A stretch of DNA of 64,000 nt from assembly GCF_019448235.1 (NCBI RefSeq), contig NZ_CP080409.1, positions 682,001 to 746,000 of the forward strand. Direction: 5' to 3'. Positions 54,844-63,979 of this stretch are shown piece by piece (position 1 is the stretch's first letter; the number at the start of each line of letters is the position of its first letter). The notes under the pieces were generated by a model. The model saw only the letters and a program-made list of their open reading frames with translations, ran no database searches and had not been told where the DNA came from. Origin of the DNA: Nocardioides panacisoli. GTDB lineage: Bacteria; Actinomycetota; Actinomycetes; Propionibacteriales; Nocardioidaceae. The position numbers and the translations under genes were made by a program.

Positions 54844-57800
54844 GCAGTACCCCTGTGAGCTCGACCTTCCGCATCCGCCTGTGGGCCAGTTGCCTGTTGC
54901 TGACCGGCGTGGCGTTCGTGCAGGACCCGGGCCTGCTCGTCTCCGACACCAAGCTCGACCTCGGCGTCGCACCGTTGGACTTCCTCGGCCGGGCGCTGCA
55001 TGCCTGGGATGCCGAGGGTGCGTTCGGACAGCTGCAGAACCAGGCGTACGGCTACTTCTGGCCGATGGGACCCTTCTTCGCCCTGGGGTGGCTGGTGGAC
55101 CTGCCCGCGTGGGTCGTGCAGCGCCTGTGGTTGGCGCTGGTGATGTCGACGGCGCTCGTGGGCGCCGCCAAGGTCGCCAGGGCCTTCGGCGTACGCAGCG
55201 ATCTCGCCTGCCTGGTGGCGGGTTTCGCCTACGCGCTGTCACCTCGGATGCTCACCACGCTCGGCCCGATCTCGATCGAGGCGTGGCCCAGCGCGATCGC
55301 GCCCTGGGTGCTGCTGGCGCTCGTCCGCGGCACCGAGGCGGGATCGCCACGACGCTGGGCTGCGCTCGCCGGTCTCGGCGTGGCGCTCGTCGGCGGCGTC
55401 AACGCGGCGGCGACCTTCGCGGTGCTCCCGATGGGCGTGGTCTGGCTGCTGACCCGCGAACCGGGACCCCGGCGACGCGCGCTGATGGTGTGGTGGCCCG
55501 TGTTCACCTTCCTGGGCACGGTGTGGTGGCTGGTCCCGCTCTTCGTGCTCGGCGCCTACAGTCCGGCGTTCCTGGACTACATCGAGACCACCCAGGTCAC
55601 GACGTTTCCCACGACCCTGTTCGACACGTTGCGCGGCACGTCGAACTGGGTGCCCTACATCGACCCGGGGTCCCGGGCGGGCCACGACCTCATCACGACC
55701 TCGCTCCTCGCGCTGGACAGCGGCGTACTGCTGATGCTGGGGATCGCGGGGATGCTGCTGCCCTCGACCCGCCACCGCGCCTTCCTTGCCGCGAGCCTGC
55801 TGGTGGGGGTCGTGATGGTGACTGCGGGCCACTACGGCGCGGTCGAGGGGTGGTTCGTCGGGGACGTCCGGTCACTGTTGGACGGCGTCCTGGCCCCGTT
55901 GCGCAACGTGCACAAGTTCGATCCGATCGTGCGGCTACCGCTGGTGCTCGGCCTCGCCTTCGTCGTCGACCACGTCCTCGCGACGCGGCCGACCGACCTC
56001 GCGGTTCGAGTGAACCGGGTCGCGGTGGTCGGGATGGCGCTCGTCGCCGTGGCCGGTTCGGCGTTGCCGGCGATGGCCGGCCGGATCGCGCCCGCCGGTG
56101 CCCCGTCGGCGATCCCCGGGTACTGGCAGGAGACCGCGGACTGGCTCGCGGCACGCGACGACGATCGCACCGCACTGCTGGTTCCCGGGTCATCGTTCGG
56201 TGACTACCAGTGGGGCACGACGGACGACGAGCCCCTCCAGGCCCTCGCGTCGTCGCGGTGGGCGGTGCGCAACGCGGTGCCGCTGGCGCCCGAGGGCAAC
56301 GTGCGGATGCTCGACGAGGTCGAGCGGCGGCTCGCGGAGGGCAAGGGGTCCGCGGCGCTGACCAGGTTCCTCGCGCGTGCCGGCGTCGGCCACGTGGTGC
56401 TGCGCAACGACCTCACCCACCAGGACGACGTCCCCGATCCCGCCGTCGTCCGCCAGGCCATCGCGGACTCGCCCGGCCTGACCCGCGTGGCCACGTTCGG
56501 CCCGGAGATCGGCGGCGAGCCGTCATTGGAGGGCGAGGACGGTGAGCGCATCGTCGTCAACGGCGGGTGGCAGGCACCCCACCCCGCCGTCGAGGTGTTC
56601 GGCGTGCCCTCGGCGTCGGCCCAGGTCGCGGCCTCGGACGTGGCGGTCGTGGCCGGGGGACCCGAGGACCTGGCAGACCTGACGGAGTGGGGACTCTCGC
56701 CCTCGACACCCGCGGTGCTCGCGGGCGACCTCCCCGACGAGCTGCCGACGTACCTGGCCGGCGGCCTTCCCGACAACAGACGTACGCCGTTGGTGCTCAC
56801 CGACGGACTCCGGTCCCGCACCCGCGCGTTCGGACGTATCCACGACGGTGTCTCCGCGGCCCGCGCCGCAGACGACCCGGAGCCGCAGGACCGGCCCTCC
56901 CGGGACTTCCTGGCCGACGGGTGGGACGAGTGGTCCACCGTTGCCCGAGTGGACGGGGTCGCCTCCGTTGCGGCGTCGTCCTCCAGTGCCGAGGCCGGCA
57001 CGGTGGGAGGAGCGCGTCGTGGCGAGCACCGGTGGGCGGCCCTCGACGGGGACCCGGCGACGGCGTGGACGTCCCAACCGTGGCAGGAGGAGTCGGCATG
57101 GTGGGAGGTGCGACTGCACACACCGCTCGCGAGCTCCGAGGTGCGGGTGACCGGCGGCCCCGCGGCACCGGAACGACAGGTGGTGCGGGTGCGCACGCCT
57201 TCCGGTGTGAGCGACTCCCTCACGGTCGGGCCGGGGGAGACGCGCACCTTCGCCCTGCCCGAGGGCGCAACCGATCGGATCCGACTCGAGTCGGTGAACG
57301 GCGCCGGCGGGCGACTGGAGATCGGGGAGGTGCTCCTGCCCGGCGTCAGCGTGGAACGACGCCTCGTGCTGCCGTCGGTGCCCGCGAGCTGGGGCGACCC
57401 CGACGCGGTGCTGCTGCGACGCGACGACGACCACCGCAGTGGATGTCTACGGGTGTCGGACCGCATCGGGTGCGTGCCCGGGCGGGAGCGCACCGACGAG
57501 GAACCGCATGCGATCCGACGGACCTTCGGGCTCCAGGAGTCCGCACAGTGGTCCGCCGAGGTGACCGTTGCGCCCCGTCCCGGCACAGCACTGGAGCGCC
57601 TCCTGACGCGCGGCCAGCTGGTGGATGCGTCGGCATCGTCGACCGGGGTGCCGGATCCCCGGGCGTCCGCGCTCGCCGCCATCGACGGTGACCCCGGGAC
57701 CTCATGGCTGGCGGACCCGGACGACCTCAGGCCCTCGCTGACGGTCACCTGGGTCGGTCAGCGTCGTGTCGACCGGATCCGCATGGCGCTCGACCCGGGG

Positions 57801-58991
57801 ACGGCAGCCCAGCTGCCCACGCGCGTCCGGCTGGTCTGGCCCGGCGGTGAGCGCGAGGTGGCCCTGGCGGACGGGCAGGCCCGCTTCGCCCCCCTGCGGA
57901 CGGACCGGCTGCGAATCGAGGTGCTGGGAACCGACCAGGCGCGCGGGCTCGACTTCGACGGTCAGGGCCGTGAGCTCGGGGTGGGCATCGGCGAGGTCCG
58001 GCTCGGCGACCGGGCGCCGCTGCCGTTGCAGCTGTCCCGGCAACAGGCCGACCTCGGCTGCGGCAGCGGTCCGGCAGTCGAGGTGGAGGGCGTGCGCTAC
58101 GAGACGGCGGTCCGGGCCGCTCCTGCCGACCTGTTCGCGGGACGGGAGGCAACGGCGCGGGTGTGCACCGGTGAGGCATCGACGACGGGGGAGTCCACTG
58201 AGGGTCTCACGGTGCCGGCCGGTGAGCTCGACGTCGACGTCGAGGCGTCGGCGACGTTCCTGCCCGAGTCGGTGTTGCTGCAGCGCCTCGACGGCCAGGC
58301 CGAGCTCTCCGCCGGCCGCGGTGTCGACGGGGACTGGTCCGGAGCCACCGCGCGCACAGCAGGGACCGATGGGGAGGACCGTGTCGTCGCGCTCCGGGAG
58401 AACCTCAACGACGGCTGGGTCGCTTCCCGTGGCACCGCTGCGTTGGCGTCGCTGCCGGTCGACGGATGGCAGCAGGGGTGGTGGTTGCCCCCGGGCGAGG
58501 GCGCCGCCCCGGTGCGGGTCGAGTACGCCGCCGATGCGCCGTACCGCGGTGGGCTGCTCGCCGGCGCCCTGGCCATCGCACTCCTCGCACTCCTGGTGCT
58601 GTGGAGTCGCCGCTGGCGCGATGATCCGCCACCGCTCCGGGAGCGGCCGGTACCGCCCCTCGCCATGCTCTCCTTGGCCCTGCTCGTTGCCGGGTGGGTC
58701 GCCGGCTGGACCGGCTTCGCGATCGGGCTCATCGCTGCGGCGGTGCTCCTCGCGGCGTGGCGTGGCCCGGATGCCCTTCGAAGTTCGGTGCCCTGGCTGC
58801 TGGGCGGCACCGCCCTCGCTGTCGCGTGCGTCCAGGCGCTGGAGCCGTGGGGGAGCGCCGGCGGTTGGGCCGGTGAGCGCGCCTGGCCCGGGTACGTGCT
58901 GCTGTTCCCCGTGGTGGGAGTCGCGATCGGTGCAGGGCGCTACCGCACCAGACGCTTCCACCGCAGCGCCGGCCGTTCGACGAACCGATAG
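54840..58991 (+). CDS. AftD-like alpha-(1->3)-arabinofuranosyltransferase family protein (DUF3367)
   Basis: A 1383-residue GT-C membrane enzyme. The N-terminal half (about 1-430) has about 10-12 helices, with SDTKLDLGVAPLDFLGRALHAW early on, the region where GT-C enzymes hold their catalytic acid. The large extracytoplasmic part contains two carbohydrate-binding-like (discoidin/F5-8C) modules: ALDGDPATAWTSQP (about residue 735) and AAIDGDPGTSWLADP (about 950). Three C-terminal helices close it. AftD of mycobacteria adds arabinofuranose to arabinogalactan and lipoarabinomannan. The acceptor here is unknown. GTG 54840 overlaps the methyltransferase stop. Confidence 0.85.
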   Translation: MSSTPVSSTFRIRLWASCLLLTGVAFVQDPGLLVSDTKLDLGVAPLDFLGRALHAWDAEGAFGQLQNQAYGYFWPMGPFFALGWLVDLPAWVVQRLWLALVMSTALVGAAKVARAFGVRSDLACLVAGFAYALSPRMLTTLGPISIEAWPSAIAPWVLLALVRGTEAGSPRRWAALAGLGVALVGGVNAAATFAVLPMGVVWLLTREPGPRRRALMVWWPVFTFLGTVWWLVPLFVLGAYSPAFLDYIETTQVTTFPTTLFDTLRGTSNWVPYIDPGSRAGHDLITTSLLALDSGVLLMLGIAGMLLPSTRHRAFLAASLLVGVVMVTAGHYGAVEGWFVGDVRSLLDGVLAPLRNVHKFDPIVRLPLVLGLAFVVDHVLATRPTDLAVRVNRVAVVGMALVAVAGSALPAMAGRIAPAGAPSAIPGYWQETADWLAARDDDRTALLVPGSSFGDYQWGTTDDEPLQALASSRWAVRNAVPLAPEGNVRMLDEVERRLAEGKGSAALTRFLARAGVGHVVLRNDLTHQDDVPDPAVVRQAIADSPGLTRVATFGPEIGGEPSLEGEDGERIVVNGGWQAPHPAVEVFGVPSASAQVAASDVAVVAGGPEDLADLTEWGLSPSTPAVLAGDLPDELPTYLAGGLPDNRRTPLVLTDGLRSRTRAFGRIHDGVSAARAADDPEPQDRPSRDFLADGWDEWSTVARVDGVASVAASSSSAEAGTVGGARRGEHRWAALDGDPATAWTSQPWQEESAWWEVRLHTPLASSEVRVTGGPAAPERQVVRVRTPSGVSDSLTVGPGETRTFALPEGATDRIRLESVNGAGGRLEIGEVLLPGVSVERRLVLPSVPASWGDPDAVLLRRDDDHRSGCLRVSDRIGCVPGRERTDEEPHAIRRTFGLQESAQWSAEVTVAPRPGTALERLLTRGQLVDASASSTGVPDPRASALAAIDGDPGTSWLADPDDLRPSLTVTWVGQRRVDRIRMALDPGTAAQLPTRVRLVWPGGEREVALADGQARFAPLRTDRLRIEVLGTDQARGLDFDGQGRELGVGIGEVRLGDRAPLPLQLSRQQADLGCGSGPAVEVEGVRYETAVRAAPADLFAGREATARVCTGEASTTGESTEGLTVPAGELDVDVEASATFLPESVLLQRLDGQAELSAGRGVDGDWSGATARTAGTDGEDRVVALRENLNDGWVASRGTAALASLPVDGWQQGWWLPPGEGAAPVRVEYAADAPYRGGLLAGALAIALLALLVLWSRRWRDDPPPLRERPVPPLAMLSLALLVAGWVAGWTGFAIGLIAAAVLLAAWRGPDALRSSVPWLLGGTALAVACVQALEPWGSAGGWAGERAWPGYVLLFPVVGVAIGAGRYRTRRFHRSAGRSTNR

Positions 58992-60130
58992 ACGAGGTCG
59001 GCGGTCACCAGGCTGAGCGCCACCGTCAGCAACCAGATCGGGATGCCTCGGCCTTCGAACAACGGCCATCCGGTGACCCACATGACGAAGTGGAGCAGCG
59101 GGAGATGGAGGCAGAAGACCCCGTAGGAGATCCATCCGAGCCGTCGCAGCCACGGCAGCGTCAACACCTGCACGTAGCGAGAGGCCGCCGAGGTGAAGAC
59201 TCCTGTCAGCACGATCAGGAAGCCGATCCCGGCGTACAGCACCGACTTGGTCAGGGCGGCTGCGTCGTCGGCTGGCACCAGTTGTGTGGGCCCGGCCAGC
59301 GGCGTGGCGGAGAGGAGGAGCAGGCCCGCCACGAGTGTCCAGCAAGCCCCGGGCTGGCGCCCCAGCGTCGCGAGCCCGCGGGTCCACCCGCTCGGCGCGT
59401 CGTCGTGGCACACCTGTACCGCTGCGAGCCCGATGCCCATGGCGAACCAGCCGATGTAGGCCGGGAGCCACAGCGTGGTCGTTCCCGCGACGTGGTCCTG
59501 GATGCGGTCCGCGAGGTCGAGGTGCCACCAGATCGCGGCCAGCCACAGGAGGGCCACACCGACCACGAGACGCCGCGCTGACCAACCCCGCCGACCGACG
59601 AGGACCAGCATGAGGAGCGGGAGGACTAGGTAGAACGCCATCTCCACGGCCAGGCTCCACATGTGGGTCAGGCCGCTCGGGAAGGAGCCACCGGTCGTCG
59701 TCGAGAGCAGGAGCAGCGCGCTGATGCGATCGCCGACGTCCAGGTCACGGTTGTCGAGCAGCAGCCACAGGGCGGGCACCGCAGCAACGAAGTAGACCGG
59801 GAAGATCCGGACGACCCGCTTCCACAGGTAGCTGCGGGTCCTCGGGGCGCGTCCACCTCGGGTGGCGGCAAGGATCCAACCGCGACTGAGCAGGAACCCC
59901 GAGAGCACGAAGAAGATCGCGACACCCACGTCGAGCCGGGCGAGCAGCGTGCCCTGGAGCCCCGGGACGAAGGTGGCGCCGGACCAGAACGCGACGTGGG
60001 TGGTGAGGACGGCGAACGCTCCCACCGCACGCAGGGTGTCGAGCACCGGGAAGTCCACCGCGGTCTCCGGCGGTGGGGGCACCAGATCGTGGCGCGCAGC
60101 GGCGTGACGGCTGGTGTGGTGACTGCTCAC
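58940..60130 (-). CDS. Acyltransferase family 3 membrane protein, Rv0228-like
   Basis: A 396-residue acyltransferase-3 protein with about ten helices. The opening LDTLRAVGAFAVLTTHVAFW carries the catalytic His, LDVGVAIFFVLSGFLLSRGWI the signature and YLWKRVVRIFPVYF the basic block; the end is RFVERPALRWKR. It adds acyl groups to envelope glycans or lipids. The gene's end overlaps the convergent aftD-like gene by 52 bases. GTG 60130 overlaps the stop of the gene upstream (GTGA). Confidence 0.9.
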   Translation of the reverse strand: MSSHHTSRHAAARHDLVPPPPETAVDFPVLDTLRAVGAFAVLTTHVAFWSGATFVPGLQGTLLARLDVGVAIFFVLSGFLLSRGWILAATRGGRAPRTRSYLWKRVVRIFPVYFVAAVPALWLLLDNRDLDVGDRISALLLLSTTTGGSFPSGLTHMWSLAVEMAFYLVLPLLMLVLVGRRGWSARRLVVGVALLWLAAIWWHLDLADRIQDHVAGTTTLWLPAYIGWFAMGIGLAAVQVCHDDAPSGWTRGLATLGRQPGACWTLVAGLLLLSATPLAGPTQLVPADDAAALTKSVLYAGIGFLIVLTGVFTSAASRYVQVLTLPWLRRLGWISYGVFCLHLPLLHFVMWVTGWPLFEGRGIPIWLLTVALSLVTADLVYRFVERPALRWKRLVR

Positions 60131-61929
60131 AGCGGCCCTCCCGGCTCGGGTTCACCGATCTCGACCACGTCCACGCACACCGCGTTGTCCGGCGCCACGC
60201 CGGTGACCCGGATCGTCGAGATGATGCCATCGACGCGGAGGAAGGTGCTGTGCAGTCCCCGGCGCACCGGCACGGTGAAGGACTGTCCGGCCATGTCGAT
60301 CGCGATCACGTCCTCGGCGAAGGAGAGGTAGCCGACCCGTACCCACCACGGGTAGTCAATGGTCGGCGCATCGAGGCGAATGATTCCGCCGGTGGCGTCG
60401 ACCCGATTGCCGCAGTCGCCGTCCGGGCCAGGTGGGGTCTTCACCGCGACGTCGATCGTCGCGCGCCGGGGGGTGCCGCTGTCGTCGATCACGGCCAGGT
60501 CGCCGCTCATGTCGGGGAACCGGGCCTCGTCGACGAAGAGCGGCAACAGCTCGGCCAGTCGGTTGCGAGGGAACTGGTATCCAGGGATCACGCGGTCCGG
60601 CACCACTTGGTCGGCGAGGTCGATCGGTCCCGTGTCGCGCAGTGTCGATGTGGCGGCGTGGAAGTACTGGTCGGCGTCGTTGTCGTCGTGCCACGGCCCG
60701 ACGTAGAGCGACGAGCTGACGACGCCGGACACCAGGAGCGCCGTGAGCGCGACGCCTGCCACGAGAGGAGTGGGGGCGACGCGCAGCAAGGGGTCGGGGC
60801 GTGGAGAGCTCCCTCGCGGGTTCGCATCCAGTGGCAGCGCGACCAGTCCGAGGACGATCGGCCACACGCAGGCAACGTCGCTGAGGTACCGGTACTCCAG
60901 CCCGGCGATGCTGCCGACGATGGGCGCGCGGGTCACGAGGACCATCAGGAAGGAGGCGAGCGCGTAGCCGATGAGCAACGCCCATGCGCGTCCGGTGCGC
61001 TCGCGTCGCAAGGCGAAGAAGACCGCGAGCGCGATCAACACGACCCACGCGAGCGAGACCACCGCGTCCGGTGCATCCGCGAGTCCGACCGGTGGGTTCT
61101 CGCCGTTCCAGCGCCACGGCCCGCCGAGGAGGCCCACCGAGAGGGCTTCACCGAGCATCCGCTCCGCGAGCGGACCGACGACGTCGGCGGGAACGTCGGA
61201 GGCCAAGCGGGGGGTATTCACCAGGTAGTACGCGAGGTAGGCGCCGCCGCCGGCCACGGCCGCGCCGACGGCGACCCGGTCCCGACGGACAACGGTCGCC
61301 ACCCGCTGGCCCAACCCGCCGTCGGCGAAGTAGGCCAGGGTCATGCCGCCGAGCAGCGGGATCAGGAACAGCGCCTTGACGTAGGCGCTGAGACCGAACG
61401 CGATGGCCAGCAGCGTCAGGAGCAGCCACCGGACCCGTCGGGTTCGTTGGTAGCGGAACCAGCACCCGACGGAGCAGAAGACCGCGATCTGGAGGGGCAG
61501 TGCGTTGAGGCTCGCGGCCCACCACATCGTCGCCGACATGGTCATGGCGCTCGAGAGGTACACCCCGAGCAGGGCGAGGACCCATCCTCGGACTCCGAAC
61601 AGGGTCACCAGTGCCCAGGCGCAGGCGGCGCTTGCCGCGGCCTGCAGCGCAAGGGTGAGGGCCGCTGCCACCGACCAGTGGCCGCCGCCGGCGGTCGCCA
61701 CGAACCATGCCACGGCCCTGCCGAAGGACATGAGCTGACTGTCGTGCGGTTCCAGGAGGTAGGACAGGCTCAGGCCGCTCGGCGCGTCACCGATGAGGAA
61801 GAAGTCGTCGAGGTAGAACCAGCTCGGGGAGAGCGCCCAGGCCAGGAACCCCAGGTGGGCGACGATCATCACCACCGCACACCCGACGACGACGCGAGCG
61901 CCGGAGGGCGCGGGACCCGGTGAGGACAC
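60127..61929 (-). CDS. Multi-helix membrane protein with extracytoplasmic C-terminal domain
   Basis: I do not recognise a precise family. The 600-residue protein has about ten helices (residues about 13-420), opening with ALSPSWFYLDDFFLIGDAPSG, whose DD pair after the first helix recalls the GT-C catalytic loop, then a soluble extracytoplasmic domain of about 170 residues. A polyprenyl-linked sugar transferase or similar is plausible. It is co-translated with the acyltransferase gene. GTG 61929 is preceded by GATAGT seven bases upstream, a weaker -10 match. Confidence 0.55.
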   Translation of the reverse strand: MSSPGPAPSGARVVVGCAVVMIVAHLGFLAWALSPSWFYLDDFFLIGDAPSGLSLSYLLEPHDSQLMSFGRAVAWFVATAGGGHWSVAAALTLALQAAASAACAWALVTLFGVRGWVLALLGVYLSSAMTMSATMWWAASLNALPLQIAVFCSVGCWFRYQRTRRVRWLLLTLLAIAFGLSAYVKALFLIPLLGGMTLAYFADGGLGQRVATVVRRDRVAVGAAVAGGGAYLAYYLVNTPRLASDVPADVVGPLAERMLGEALSVGLLGGPWRWNGENPPVGLADAPDAVVSLAWVVLIALAVFFALRRERTGRAWALLIGYALASFLMVLVTRAPIVGSIAGLEYRYLSDVACVWPIVLGLVALPLDANPRGSSPRPDPLLRVAPTPLVAGVALTALLVSGVVSSSLYVGPWHDDNDADQYFHAATSTLRDTGPIDLADQVVPDRVIPGYQFPRNRLAELLPLFVDEARFPDMSGDLAVIDDSGTPRRATIDVAVKTPPGPDGDCGNRVDATGGIIRLDAPTIDYPWWVRVGYLSFAEDVIAIDMAGQSFTVPVRRGLHSTFLRVDGIISTIRVTGVAPDNAVCVDVVEIGEPEPGGPL

Positions 61930-62066
61930 GGCGCTGACTATCGCACAGGACTATTCGTGCGTCCTTGTGTTTCGTCCGTGTGACTCGTGCCATACTGCCC
62001 AGTAGCAACGCGGGTCCGCCGCGGCTGCGCTCCTTGGGAGGGGAGCGCGGGAGGGAAGAGAGACAC

Positions 62067-62990
62067 ATGCGCAAAATCATCGGGCCGGTGCTTGCCGGCG
62101 TGGGTGGGTTCTTGTTGGTCGCCGGTCTGGTGGCGATGATCTGGGCCCCCGGAGTCGTGAAGAAGACGCCGTTGGACGTCAACACCACGACCAATCTCGG
62201 GGGCGAGGCCGCCAAGCTGGACACCGCCACCGGGGACTTCGACCCCCGACCTGTCTATGCCGTCAGCCTGACGCGGGTCGACTCCGACGTCTCGACCGAC
62301 GACACCGCGGTCTGGGCCCAGACGCAGTGCGTCGTGTTCGGCACCGAGGGCGAGTGCGTCTCCGGGGACGACCCGAACCTGATCACGGCCAGCATCAGCA
62401 CCTTCGCCACCGACCGCGTCACCGCGGAGGGCGTCGCCACCGAGGACCTGCCCGAGAACACGCTGCCGGCCGACGCCGACGCCGTCGAGGGGCTGGTGAA
62501 CAAGTTCCCCTTCGACTCCGAGAAGGAGACTTACCCGTACTGGGACGGCACGGTCGGTGCCGCGGTCGACGCGGTCTATGACCGCACCGAGTCGATCGAC
62601 GGCCTGGAGACCTACGTCTATCGCGTCACGCTGGACGAGGAGCCGATCGAGATCTCGGAGGGGGTCCCGGGCACCTACACCGCGGTGAAGGAGATCTTCG
62701 TCGAGCCCAGGACGGGGTCGATCATCGACCAGACCGACGACCAGCAGCGCACGCTCGCCGACGGTACGCCGGCCCTGGACCTCCAGCTGTCCTTCACCGA
62801 CGAGCAGGTCGCGGCCAACGTGGCCGACGCCGAGGACAACATCTCCAGCATGGGCCTGATCACCACCACGGTCCCGCTCGTCGGGATCATCGGCGGCATC
62901 CTGTTGCTGGGTGTCGGCGGCCTCCTGACGGTGCGAGGTCGCCGTCCGGCCTCGGCCCACGTCGCCGAGCGGCCCCTGGTCAACGCCTGA
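62067..62990 (+). CDS. DUF3068 (PorA-family) protein, Rv0227c-like
   Basis: A 307-residue protein with an N-terminal signal anchor (about 4-27), a large extracytoplasmic domain and a C-terminal helix (about 270-292, then a basic tail). Marks: APGVVKKTPLDVNTTTNLGG, TYPYWDGTVG and EEPIEISEGVPGTY, as in the actinobacterial DUF3068 family. Function unknown; an envelope or pore role has been suggested. ATG 62067 follows GAGGGAAGAGAG. The longer frame (61965) has no support. Confidence 0.85.
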   Translation: MRKIIGPVLAGVGGFLLVAGLVAMIWAPGVVKKTPLDVNTTTNLGGEAAKLDTATGDFDPRPVYAVSLTRVDSDVSTDDTAVWAQTQCVVFGTEGECVSGDDPNLITASISTFATDRVTAEGVATEDLPENTLPADADAVEGLVNKFPFDSEKETYPYWDGTVGAAVDAVYDRTESIDGLETYVYRVTLDEEPIEISEGVPGTYTAVKEIFVEPRTGSIIDQTDDQQRTLADGTPALDLQLSFTDEQVAANVADAEDNISSMGLITTTVPLVGIIGGILLLGVGGLLTVRGRRPASAHVAERPLVNA

Positions 62991-63000
62991 CCCTCCGGGC

Positions 63001-63882
63001 TCAGGCCCCGGGCAGGTCGGCCCCGAAGATCGCCGTACCGGGGGTGAGCTGGCCCCGCACGCGGGACCAGCCACCCCACGGTCGGTCATGCCCGTCGGGC
63101 CACTCCGGCTCCAGCAGGGTGGTGATCCGGAACCCCGCGCCGGCCAGGACGGCGACCCAGTCGCCCAGCGTCCGGTGGTGCTCCACGTAGGCCACCTGAC
63201 CGGTCTCGTCGTCGGTCTCGACGTACGGCGTCCGGTCCCAGTAGCTCTGGCTCGCCGTCAGCCCCTCCTCGGTGGGGTCGTCGGGGAACATCCACCGCGT
63301 GGGGTGGGTGATGGAGAACGCGAACCGACCACCCGGGCGCAGGACGCGGGCCGTCTCGGCCACCGCGACCTCGATGTCGGCGACGAACTGCAGCGCCCCG
63401 AAGGAGCAGAACACGACGTCGAAGGTGTCGGCCGCGAACGGCAGGTCGGTGGCCGTGCCCAGCACGCTGGGGACCGTGATCCCCGTGGCGTCGTCGAGCC
63501 GGCGCGAGTGCTGGAGCTGGCGGTGGGAGAGGTCCAGGCCGACGGCGTGCCCGCCACGGGCCCGCACCCATCGCGAGCACTGCCCCGCACCCGATCCGAC
63601 CTCGAGCACCTGGCGCCCCGTGACGTCGCCCAGGATCCCTGCGTCCTCCTCTCGGAGGCCCTCGGGGCCCCACAGGAACCCGGCGTCACCCAGGAACGGG
63701 CCGTGGGTGGCCTGGTACTCGTCGGCGTAGCGATCCCAGTCCGGCCCGTTGGCCCGTCGTGACGCGGCCTCGTCGACCATGCGACGCTCGGCGGTGACGG
63801 CGGGTTGCGGCCACTCCGGACCCCCCGGCTGCTGTGCGGCGGCGGGCGGGACGACCGGGGGAGGGGACATGCTGTGCTGCAC
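63001..63882 (-). CDS. Class I SAM-dependent methyltransferase
   Basis: A 293-residue methyltransferase with motif I VLEVGSGAGQCSRWV, post-I AVGLDLSHRQ, motif II DTFDVVFCSFGALQFV and RPGGRFAFSITHP. Acceptor unknown. The N-terminal 40 residues are Pro/Ala/Gln-rich and not part of the fold. GTG 63882 is supported by a -10 box six bases upstream; ATG four codons in is possible. It is divergent from the gene beyond the right edge. Confidence 0.85.
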   Translation of the reverse strand: MQHSMSPPPVVPPAAAQQPGGPEWPQPAVTAERRMVDEAASRRANGPDWDRYADEYQATHGPFLGDAGFLWGPEGLREEDAGILGDVTGRQVLEVGSGAGQCSRWVRARGGHAVGLDLSHRQLQHSRRLDDATGITVPSVLGTATDLPFAADTFDVVFCSFGALQFVADIEVAVAETARVLRPGGRFAFSITHPTRWMFPDDPTEEGLTASQSYWDRTPYVETDDETGQVAYVEHHRTLGDWVAVLAGAGFRITTLLEPEWPDGHDRPWGGWSRVRGQLTPGTAIFGADLPGA

Positions 63883-63888
63883 CCCGCG

Positions 63889-63894
63889 AGCGTA
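63889..63894 (-). promoter_or_regulatory. -10 box (TACGCT) of the last methyltransferase, leaderless type
   Basis: On the minus strand TACGCT is followed by six bases (CGCGGG) and GTG 63882. Confidence 0.6.
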
Positions 63895-63917
63895 CGCCGT
63901 CGGCGCCCGGCCGCGAG

Positions 63918-63947
63918 TTGGACCGTGTCACTCCGCGCGCGTACTCT
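63918..63947 (+). promoter_or_regulatory. Promoter of a gene beyond the right edge
   Basis: TTGGAC (63918-63923) and TACTCT (63942-63947) are spaced by 18 bases, the best -35/-10 pair in the window. The gene lies outside; near polA in this phylum rpsA is common, but that is a guess. Confidence 0.6.
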
Positions 63948-63957
63948 TGGTACTCGT

Positions 63958-63979
63958 GTGCCTGCAGTTCCGCAGGCAC
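63958..63979 (+). promoter_or_regulatory. Leader hairpin at the right edge
   Basis: GTGCCTGC (63958-63965), loop AGTTCC, GCAGGCAC (63972-63979) give a perfect 8-bp hairpin about 4 bases into the expected transcript from the promoter just upstream. It may stabilise or control the leader of the unseen gene. No start codon with a ribosome site is visible before the window ends. Confidence 0.55.
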
